6,689 nt of DNA from Planctomycetia bacterium (lineage in GTDB: Bacteria; Planctomycetota; UBA11346), in assembly GCA_005801395.1 (NCBI GenBank), contig SYDV01000366.1, forward strand, positions 1 through 6,689, in the 5' to 3' direction. Positions within the stretch are counted from its first letter, which is position 1. Each line of letters opens with the position of its first letter. Positions 1 to 5,094 of this stretch are shown in pieces. The notes under the pieces were generated by a model, which saw only the letters and a list, made by a program, of their open reading frames with translations, was not told the DNA's origin and did not search any database. The position numbers and the translations under genes were made by a program.

Positions 1-237
1 ACCGTCACCGTGCACATTATTGAGCGTCGTTTTATGACCGCAGCTATTTGGTGTCTGATTGCTGCCGCATTAAGCGCCTGCGGATTCATGCACAGTTACG
101 TTTTCACCGCCAAAGATGTAGTCGGAGCCTTTGGCACTCCAGCTTGGTCGTACGCCATCGGTTATTTCGCTATGGCGATTATCGTCGGATCAGCCCGTTG
201 GTTGACCGAACCAGAGCCGCTAAATCAAAGTCATTGA
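1..237 (+). CDS. C-terminal fragment of a probable NCS2-type (xanthine/uracil permease-like) transporter
   Basis: The frame is open from base 1 to a TGA at 235-237, giving 78 residues; the real start lies left of the window, so the in-window ATG codons are not meaningful starts. Two hydrophobic stretches are visible, about residues 13-29 (MTAAIWCLIAAALSACGF) and 46-62 (SYAIGYFAMAIIVGSA), consistent with the last membrane spans of an inner-membrane transporter. The order 'ERRF - AA.W.L.AA.LS..G..HSY - W.YAIGY' resembles, from memory, the C-terminal end of one subgroup of NCS2/AGZA permeases that move purines or related solutes by ion symport. The short tail after the last span (WLTEPEPLNQSH) is polar. 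The substrate cannot be judged from this fragment, and another multi-span transporter is possible. The gene converges on the small gene that ends at 252. Confidence 0.6.
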   Translation, partial: TVTVHIIERRFMTAAIWCLIAAALSACGFMHSYVFTAKDVVGAFGTPAWSYAIGYFAMAIIVGSARWLTEPEPLNQSH

Positions 238-251
238 TTCTAAATCCGTTA

Positions 252-458
252 TTAAGGCGTCGAAGTTGGCGCATCGCCAGCTTCAACTTCTGCAACAATC
301 GCCCGCAGCTGCTGAACACAGACAAAACACCCAGAATTACAACAACGCATCCGCGTCCGATCCTCGCGCCCATCTAACAACCGCTCAATGCGCTCACGCA
401 ACACGGGCGAGTAACTCCGCTTCTTTAATGCTGCTAAAATGCGTTCCGTACGATCCAT
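252..458 (-). CDS. Small CCxxGCxxC cysteine-motif protein, similar to the oxidoreductase-like domain
   Basis: This is a 68-residue protein if started at the ATG at 458; a TTG at 494 in the same frame would add 12 residues (MLNEPRVARSSF). I prefer the ATG because the residues before it look unconserved, although neither start has a good Shine-Dalgarno site. The N-terminal half is basic and probably helical (ERILAALKKR, LRERIERLLDG). The C-terminal half carries C39-C40-N-S-G43-C44-F-V-C47, followed by a helix (VQQLRAIVAEVEA). CCxxGCxxC is the hallmark of the small oxidoreductase-like domain (PF09791), which usually reads CCxxGCxxCV before a helix; the match is to the motif, not proven homology. 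The cysteines could bind zinc or another metal. There is no signal peptide, so a cytoplasmic location is likely. Biochemical function is not known. The gene is divergent from the gene at 613. Confidence 0.6.
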   Translation of the reverse strand: MDRTERILAALKKRSYSPVLRERIERLLDGREDRTRMRCCNSGCFVCVQQLRAIVAEVEAGDAPTSTP

Positions 459-528
459 GAATGATGATCTAGCAACTCGGGGCTCGTTCAGCAAGGCAAC
501 GACAAGCGCTATTGCACGAACGAAAAAA

Positions 529-558
529 AAAATAACCGTCTGACGTTTTGAGTTTCAA
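529..558 (-). promoter_or_regulatory. Possible promoter for the small cysteine-motif gene
   Basis: Read on the minus strand, TTGAAA (558-553; five of six consensus bases) is followed after 18 nt by TATTTT (534-529; four of six). A start of transcription near 522 would give a leader of about 60 nt before the ATG at 458. The -10 overlaps a run of ten A on the plus strand (523-532), so the resemblance may partly reflect base composition. Confidence 0.3.
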
Positions 559-612
559 CCACCCTGTTGTAGCGCCCTCTTGTCGCGACGCGCGCAGGCA
601 GACTATGCCGTA

Positions 613-1125
613 ATGAGCCAGCAACGACTACGCTTAATAGTGATCTCTCTTGCATGCATCTGCGCGTTCGGCTGGTTTCTGTGGTGGCGCAGCCCATCCG
701 TGCAAGCAGAGCGCACGTTTACCTTGGTACGAAATGCCATTGAGAACGGTCGCGCGAATGGCGTCATGGATGCCCTGCATCCCAATTATGACTTTAATAA
801 ATCATGGCCGAATCAAATCAGTGGTGATGCTGGGGAATTAATCGGAAATGGCGCGATGCGGGTTTTGGTCATGCGTGGCCTGACGACCCTCTTTAATTTA
901 CAACAGGCAGATCCCTTCGTATTTAATTACACCATTCATTCAATCTCAGCACTCGATGATGGCACCTATGCCGTAACGGTCAGCATTACCCTGCTCACCC
1001 GCGCCGGTGAACGTCCCCTCACCTTCACTCCGCCACTCAATGGCCAACGATTTATACTCGCCCATAGCGGCTGGGGCCCAGGACTAGCCATCATTGGGCA
1101 TTCAGCATTTACGGCGGCTTACTGA
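613..1125 (+). CDS. Membrane-anchored protein of unknown function with a possible NTF2-like outer domain
   Basis: This is a 170-residue protein from the ATG at 613. An in-frame TTG at 580 would add 11 residues, but the ATG places a short basic head (MSQQRLR) directly before the hydrophobic stretch, as expected of a signal anchor; no strong Shine-Dalgarno site is seen for either. Residues 7-25 (about LRLIVISLACICAFGWFLWW) form one membrane segment or uncleaved signal; no lipobox is convincing. The rest should lie outside the cytoplasmic membrane. Residues 33-60 look like paired helices ending in DALHPNYDF, followed by alternating strands (FVFNYTIHSISAL, TYAVTVSITLLTR, RFILAHSGWGPGLAIIGH). This helix-then-sheet order, with a 'D.L.P.Y.F' turn, is typical of NTF2/SnoaL-type cone folds, which bind small ligands or act as scaffolds. 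The fold assignment is inferred; no catalytic residues are identified. The gene converges with rlmH across a 52-bp AT-rich gap without a clear terminator. Confidence 0.7.
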   Translation: MSQQRLRLIVISLACICAFGWFLWWRSPSVQAERTFTLVRNAIENGRANGVMDALHPNYDFNKSWPNQISGDAGELIGNGAMRVLVMRGLTTLFNLQQADPFVFNYTIHSISALDDGTYAVTVSITLLTRAGERPLTFTPPLNGQRFILAHSGWGPGLAIIGHSAFTAAY

Positions 1126-1177
1126 TATTGCCATTGTCTATGAGTTACCAAATCAATTAAATTTAAAATCCGGTAAA

Positions 1178-1600
1178 TTACGCGTGATGATAGGGCGATC
1201 CGGCTAAAATACTGGCGGCGCGATAGAGTTGTTCGATAAGTAATAAATGCGCTAATTGATGTGGAAGAGTCATCGCGCTGAGCGCGATGGTGGCTTGCGC
1301 TGTAGCTTTGCTGGGGGCGTGATGGCCATAAGCATCACCGATTAAAAAGGCGACTTCACCGTGAGCCATGGTCCATTTACGTAATAATGTGGCTAATTCT
1401 TCGCTGGTTGGGGTTTCGCCATGTTCATCTAATAATACCCGCCAACGGCTTGACGTTGGCCATAGGACTGCGTCACCCTTGGGCTCTTTTTCCTGAATGG
1501 TCAATGATCCATAACGCTGAAAACGTTTTAAAAATTCTGCTCGTAAAGCTAGGACATGGGGATCTTTAACCTTGCCATGTTGCACGACTATTAACCGCAT
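1178..1600 (-). CDS. rlmH: 23S rRNA (pseudouridine-1915 N3)-methyltransferase RlmH
   Basis: RlmH is a SPOUT-fold enzyme that uses S-adenosylmethionine to methylate N3 of pseudouridine 1915 in helix 69 of 23S rRNA, acting on the assembled 70S ribosome as a homodimer. The signature is clear in the C-terminal half: FLIGDAYG (85-92) at the cofactor loop, then LSAMTLPHQLAHLLLIEQLYRA (107-128) and the C-terminal SPYHHA, matching the family's LTLPH...EQLYRA...PYH. The start ATG at 1600 gives MRLIVV, like the MKL of relatives; a GTG at 1609 would add three residues. At 140 residues it is about 15 shorter than the E. coli enzyme, mainly in the region between the first strand and the cofactor loop. The usual IGG of the cofactor loop reads IGD (D89). 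It begins 26 bp after the tgt stop, so the two are probably cotranscribed. Confidence 0.93.
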   Translation of the reverse strand: MRLIVVQHGKVKDPHVLALRAEFLKRFQRYGSLTIQEKEPKGDAVLWPTSSRWRVLLDEHGETPTSEELATLLRKWTMAHGEVAFLIGDAYGHHAPSKATAQATIALSAMTLPHQLAHLLLIEQLYRAASILAGSPYHHA

Positions 1601-1626
1601 ATTAACCACATGTTAAATCAGCCACC

Positions 1627-2838
1627 CTATTCCTCATCACCATCGTCGCGACGGCCATTACCTTTAGCGCGACGAGCGAAATAACGATCACGGAACGCGT
1701 CACGCCAAGCCGGAAATACATCACGTTCGATCGCATCGCGCATCGCACGCATTAAGTCTTGATAGAAATGTAAATTATGAATGGTCAATAACGTTTCGCC
1801 CAACGGTTCACTAGCAAAACTCAGGTGGCGTAAATAAGCACGGCTGTAGCCACTAGCGCAAGTATAGCATTGGCATTGGGTATCGATGGCGTAGCGATCT
1901 TTACGGAATTTCTTATCTTGGATGCGCATTTTACCATCCCAACTAAACACCGTGCCTTCGCGGGCGTACCGTGTTGGGATCACGCAATCATGAATATCCA
2001 TACCACAATCAACAGAGGCGACTAAATCTTCAGGTAAACCAACCCCCATTAAATAACGCACTTTATCCACCGGCATTAATGGTGCCGTCGCTTCGACCAC
2101 GCGCACCATAGCCTGATGTCCTTCACCAACCGAAACGCCACCAATGGCATAGCCTGGAAGATTTAATGAAATTAATTGCTGGGTCGCTTTGGCCCGCAAA
2201 TCCAATTCCATGCCACCTTGAATAATACCGAACAAATGCTGATGTTCGTCCAATTTCACCGCCATACAGCGCTTCAACCAACGAAACGTCCGTTCAACGC
2301 TTGCTTCAATATAGGTTCGGTCTGCTCGGTGATCGACACATTCATCAAATGCCATCACGATATCCGCGCCTAATCGACGTTGAATATCCATTGAACTTTC
2401 TGGCGTCAGCGTTGCTGGCGTACCATCGACATCAAAACGAAATTGGACACCCTCTTCCGTGATTTGTCGATCAGGTAAACTGAATACCTGAAAACCACCG
2501 GAATCCGTTAATATGGTTTGCGGCCAGTGCATTAATTTATGTAAGCCACCGTGACGCTCTACCAACAAAGTGCGATCGGCTAAACTCAAATGATAGGTAT
2601 TTGCCAACACCACTTGCGCACCCGTCGCCGCAACTTGCTCAGGCGTCACGCATTTAACTGCCGCCTGAGTGCCTACCGGCATAAACGCCGGTGTTTCGAC
2701 CACACCGTGGGCGGTAACAAAACGACCACGCCGTGCGCGGGTTTTGCCTGACGCTTGTTTGAGGAGACGAAATTGCAGACCGCCACCTGGCGTCCACGTT
2801 GGAATATCAGCATCGACCATGGTGCTATGCTCAACCAT
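1627..2838 (-). CDS. tgt: tRNA-guanine(34) transglycosylase (queuosine pathway)
   Basis: Tgt exchanges guanine-34 in the anticodon of tRNAs with GUN anticodons (Tyr, His, Asn, Asp) for preQ1, a step towards queuosine; it is a cytoplasmic zinc enzyme with a TIM-barrel fold. All core motifs are present in 403 residues: TDSGGFQVFSL (111-121) with the general acid/base Asp112, AFDECVDH (163-170), GIIQGG (204-209), GGVSVGEG (233-240), YLMGVG (262-267), and DIHDCVIPTRYAREG (281-295) containing the nucleophilic Asp. Zinc ligands are C322, C324, C327 and H354 (in TIHN). The loop after NTYHL reads SLADR where most relatives have xLRPG. The tail (388-403) is highly charged. Start choice is uncertain: ATG 2838 or ATG 2820, six codons later. 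preQ1-synthesis genes are not in the window. Length and motif order are normal, with no frameshift. Confidence 0.96.
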   Translation of the reverse strand: MVEHSTMVDADIPTWTPGGGLQFRLLKQASGKTRARRGRFVTAHGVVETPAFMPVGTQAAVKCVTPEQVAATGAQVVLANTYHLSLADRTLLVERHGGLHKLMHWPQTILTDSGGFQVFSLPDRQITEEGVQFRFDVDGTPATLTPESSMDIQRRLGADIVMAFDECVDHRADRTYIEASVERTFRWLKRCMAVKLDEHQHLFGIIQGGMELDLRAKATQQLISLNLPGYAIGGVSVGEGHQAMVRVVEATAPLMPVDKVRYLMGVGLPEDLVASVDCGMDIHDCVIPTRYAREGTVFSWDGKMRIQDKKFRKDRYAIDTQCQCYTCASGYSRAYLRHLSFASEPLGETLLTIHNLHFYQDLMRAMRDAIERDVFPAWRDAFRDRYFARRAKGNGRRDDGDEE

Positions 2839-2879
2839 CTCGTGGATTCAGCAACCAGCGAACGCCATCACCCAACGAC

Positions 2880-2909
2880 AACACCCGTGGAGTTTGTTCC
2901 ACGGGTGTT
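2880..2909 (-). terminator. Hairpin between the MshEN-type gene and tgt, probable (weak) terminator
   Basis: A perfect 11-bp inverted repeat (2880-2890 AACACCCGTGG, read on the plus strand, against 2899-2909) encloses an 8-nt loop. On the minus strand it lies 37 nt beyond the stop codon of the gene ending at 2946 and 42 nt before the tgt start. The bases after the stem (GTCGTTGGG) have only scattered T, so termination may be partial and some transcripts may run into tgt. On the plus strand it is also T-poor. It could instead be an RNA-processing or stabilising hairpin. Confidence 0.55.
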
Positions 2910-2945
2910 CGTCAATTGTGAAAAATAAACTAAGAATAGCTGGGT

Positions 2946-4766
2946 TTATACGGCAATCGCGCCAGCGTACAGCCCACCAAGCAGCGCGTCGAATTCAGCT
3001 TCGACACTGACGGCATTGATGATGCGATTACGACTTTGTAGACCAACCCATTTTTCAAACACATGCGATTTACCGTGGGTAATTGCGTGTTGGAATTCAT
3101 CTTCGGTCACTGGGATCAAGTTGATAATGCCCGAGCGTTCCGCGCGTGCGGTGCCAGCAAAACGGCTGGTGGCCTGCTTTTGTGCATCTGATTTCCTGAA
3201 CGACGCGGTTGGTGGACGCGCAGGTGGTGGAATCGGGCGTGCAGGTGCAGCAGCTGGTGAAGGAGGTAAAGCCGCGACTGGCGGAGGCGCAATTGGCTTA
3301 TTGGAAGTTGGTGGTGGCACCACTTTGGCTGCAGGCGCAGGAGGCGCAGCAATCATCGGTTCATCACCATGATCGATTTCAAATTCAGGTGCCAATGGTG
3401 GCTGAGCCTGTGCTGGCGGAACTGCTTTCGCTGCCGGAGGAGCAGGAATTCCGTCATCCATTTCGAATTCAGCGGCAACGCTGGGGGCCGCTGCGACCGG
3501 TTTCTTGGTCAACGTGTCTTCTGCGGCTACAACTGCATCGCCAATCGCAAATTCGCCACTGTTCTGCATGGCAGACGAAGACCGCGATGGTGGTGGTGAA
3601 GGCGGTGACTTAATTGGTTCAATTTCGAGCGGCTCCATTTCAATCGGCTCGACCGGCACGGCTTCAAAGGCTTCTGCTTTTAAACTGATCGGTTCAATAA
3701 TGGCTGGCGCAATTGCTTCATCGCTCGACAGCAAGTCATCAATGTCTTGAATCTCTGGCACAATGTTATCAGCTAACGACGGTGCAGGTGCTGACGGCGC
3801 TGACGGTGCCACCATAGCCGGCATTGGACGGCTTGGAGCAACCGGTGGTGGTTGCGATGATGGTGCCACTTTGGACATCATCTGGGTAACGCTTTTCGGT
3901 TCGACATCTTGGGTGAAGGAAATACTGGTATCCTTCGCCTGTACTTGACCAGAATAATATTTTTCGATGCCTTGATTAATTTCACTGCGTGTGGCAACTA
4001 CTTTTTTAATGTCGAGACCGGTTTTATTTTCCAGCACGCGAATGGTTTCCGCATCAAGCGGATTCACCATCGCCAGCGTCAGTAAACTACCTAATTTATC
4101 GACTGGAAACACGCCATAATGCGTTGCATCTTCGCGTGCAATGGTATCTAAAGCTTTCTTACGAATTTCGTATTTATCCACTTTCAAATGTGGCACCCAG
4201 CATTCCTGCGTCAGCGCATTCACCATTTGTTCTTCAGTGATAAAACCCAGTTCAACCGCAGCGACATCAATTTGTAGACCAGCGGTTTCGGCTTTGCCGC
4301 GCACTTGGCCGACTTGACCATCATCTAATAATTTTGCTTTATTCTTCAAGAAATCGAGCAAAGCCACGTCACCCGTGCGGCAAGGACCATCACTCCGACG
4401 ACCAGCCTGTGCTAAACCGCCAGTAAATTCTGGTGGTTTGCTACTGCCTTGGGTGATTGGATCTTTCCCCTTCGGACGCGGTGGTGCTGAAATTATTTCT
4501 GGCACGGATAATGGCGCAGAGTCAGTTTGTTTCATCACACGATCAGAAACAGGACGCGCAGGCGCTGGCGGTTGCGGTGGACGTGGTGCGTTTTGTTTTA
4601 CGACAACAGCCGTTTTATTACTCGTCGGCGCTTCTGACGCTGGAGACGCAGCAGGTTTCCCACCTGGCGCAACAATGCGACGACTCTTGCGTGGAGAGGA
4701 CGACGTACCTTCGTTACTCTCTTCTTTGTCTTTGTTCTTGTCTTTTTTACCGCCGAATAATCCCAT
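2946..4766 (-). CDS. MshEN-like (GspE/PilB N-terminal) domain protein with long Pro/Ala-rich linker, no ATPase domain
   Basis: This is a 606-residue protein. The start is set at ATG 4766 (MGLFGGKKDK): it has a GGGGGA stretch just upstream, and the in-frame sequence before it lacks coding character. Domains in order: a charged head (1-30); a Pro/Ala-rich basic linker (31-115); a folded region (about 134-275) containing ELGFITEEQMVNALTQE (172-188), then GVFPVDKLGSLLTLAMVNPLDAETIRVL and a final helix IEKYYSG. This is the pattern of the GspE/PilB N-terminal domain (PF05157), which in type II secretion and type IV pilus ATPases docks to the membrane platform and in MshE binds cyclic di-GMP. The first RLGxxL half of the nucleotide motif is not evident, so ligand binding is uncertain. 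Residues 300-540 are a disordered Pro/Ala/acidic linker. A 60-residue C-terminal module (about 545-606) is probably folded and unrecognised. There are no Walker motifs and no membrane segment, so it is probably cytoplasmic. Confidence 0.85.
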   Translation of the reverse strand: MGLFGGKKDKNKDKEESNEGTSSSPRKSRRIVAPGGKPAASPASEAPTSNKTAVVVKQNAPRPPQPPAPARPVSDRVMKQTDSAPLSVPEIISAPPRPKGKDPITQGSSKPPEFTGGLAQAGRRSDGPCRTGDVALLDFLKNKAKLLDDGQVGQVRGKAETAGLQIDVAAVELGFITEEQMVNALTQECWVPHLKVDKYEIRKKALDTIAREDATHYGVFPVDKLGSLLTLAMVNPLDAETIRVLENKTGLDIKKVVATRSEINQGIEKYYSGQVQAKDTSISFTQDVEPKSVTQMMSKVAPSSQPPPVAPSRPMPAMVAPSAPSAPAPSLADNIVPEIQDIDDLLSSDEAIAPAIIEPISLKAEAFEAVPVEPIEMEPLEIEPIKSPPSPPPSRSSSAMQNSGEFAIGDAVVAAEDTLTKKPVAAAPSVAAEFEMDDGIPAPPAAKAVPPAQAQPPLAPEFEIDHGDEPMIAAPPAPAAKVVPPPTSNKPIAPPPVAALPPSPAAAPARPIPPPARPPTASFRKSDAQKQATSRFAGTARAERSGIINLIPVTEDEFQHAITHGKSHVFEKWVGLQSRNRIINAVSVEAEFDALLGGLYAGAIAV

Positions 4767-4769
4767 GTA

Positions 4770-4782
4770 TCCCCCGATTATA
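4770..4782 (-). promoter_or_regulatory. TATAAT box and G-rich ribosome site directly before the MshEN-type gene
   Basis: On the minus strand a perfect TATAAT (4782-4777) is followed by CGGGGGA and, three bases on, the ATG at 4766. If the box is a working -10, transcription would begin about at the G run and the mRNA would be almost leaderless. No good -35 is found 16-18 nt upstream, so the box may be chance or need an activator. The G run is otherwise a plausible, closely spaced Shine-Dalgarno site. Confidence 0.35.
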
Positions 4783-4806
4783 ACGATGTCTGAATGCCCA
4801 TCGTTT

Positions 4807-4820
4807 CCACGATTTCGTGG
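4807..4820. promoter_or_regulatory. 14-nt palindrome CCACGA-TT-TCGTGG, possible operator
   Basis: Perfect 6-bp arms flank a TT centre. It lies about 25-38 bases upstream of the TATAAT box of the minus-strand gene, a usual place for an activator site where the -35 is poor. As RNA the 2-nt loop would be too tight for a stable full stem, which favours a DNA-binding role over a hairpin. No second copy was noticed in the window. The role is inferred from symmetry and position only. Confidence 0.3.
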
Positions 4821-4926
4821 CAGGGCACATCCTGGTAGATGCACTTGCTCATAACAGCAGCAAACCTCTATGTTTGGCAGTGCTAGGTACAATTCCGTAT
4901 CACACTCAACCTCCCTTGCAGAGACT

Positions 4927-5094
4927 GGTTGCAACGCTTGGTACTCGCGTTCGCAACCCAAGGGGACATCCTCCGGACTCTCATCAATATACAGGCGAAC
5001 ATGAACTGATGTCCTTGATCGGGAGAGATCGTACCATCAGTTCACAAAGCCGGACGGCCCATCCGACCGGTTAGCCAGCAGATCAGGAGTTTCC
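4927..5094 (+). promoter_or_regulatory. Predicted structured 5' leader of the STAS gene with two competing stems
   Basis: Four inverted repeats are packed before the STAS start. H1: GGTTGCAACGC (4927-4937) pairs with 4947-4958, 11 bp with one bulged C and a 9-nt loop. H2: 4960-4970 pairs with GATGTCCTT (5008-5016), 9 bp with a 2-nt bulge. H3: TGAACTGATG (5002-5011) pairs perfectly with CATCAGTTCA (5035-5044), 10 bp, enclosing a small GATC/GATC hairpin. H4: CCGG-A-CGG (5050-5057) pairs with CCG-A-CCGG (5064-5070 plus flank), ending 14 nt before the Shine-Dalgarno AGGAG at 5085-5089. H2 and H3 share 5008-5011 and cannot form fully together. That resembles a switching leader, but no known riboswitch consensus was recognised and the transcription start is unknown. 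H3 could alternatively be a DNA-binding site. Confidence 0.4.

Larger units (their letters stand above)
4767..5094. other. Divergent intergenic region (328 bp) between the MshEN-type and STAS genes
   Basis: This is the only stretch over 300 bases without a gene. The frame of the minus-strand gene stays open back to an ATG at 4961, but the residues it would add (for example SDIVIIGGY just before the chosen start) resemble nothing conserved and skip the G-rich ribosome site. The left end holds a TATAAT box and a 14-nt palindrome; the right end holds a chain of inverted repeats leading to the STAS gene (listed separately). In 4821-4926 I see no convincing -35/-10 pair, hairpin or small gene; TACAAT at 4888-4893 lacks a partner. 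Confidence 0.7.

Noticed and set aside
523..532. Run of ten A as a terminator T-tract on the minus strand
   Set aside because: No stable hairpin precedes it on that strand; it is more likely part of an AT-rich promoter region or a simple homopolymer.
580..612. TTG start adding 11 residues to the membrane-anchored protein
   Set aside because: The ATG at 613 gives a standard basic head before the membrane segment; the extra residues look like translated leader.
3016..3372. Gly/Ala-rich open frame on the plus strand
   Set aside because: It is a composition shadow of the Pro/Ala linker of the minus-strand gene.
4375..4854. Open frame of 159 codons on the plus strand opposite the MshEN-type gene
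   Set aside because: It mirrors the Pro/Ala-rich linker codons, which read as Gly/Arg-rich sequence on the other strand; it has no ribosome site and no recognisable domain.
4888..4893. TACAAT as a -10 box for the STAS gene
   Set aside because: No acceptable -35 lies 16-18 nt upstream; TTGGCA is only 8 nt away.
4767..4961. 65-residue N-terminal extension of the MshEN-type protein from an ATG at 4961
   Set aside because: It overlaps the TATAAT box, the palindrome and hairpin H1, has Cys/aromatic-rich unconserved-looking residues, and the MGLFGGKKDK start has the better ribosome site.
4927..5094. Cyclic di-GMP (GEMM) riboswitch, suggested by the CCTCCGGAC segment and the MshEN neighbour
   Set aside because: The other conserved GEMM blocks and their pairing are not present.
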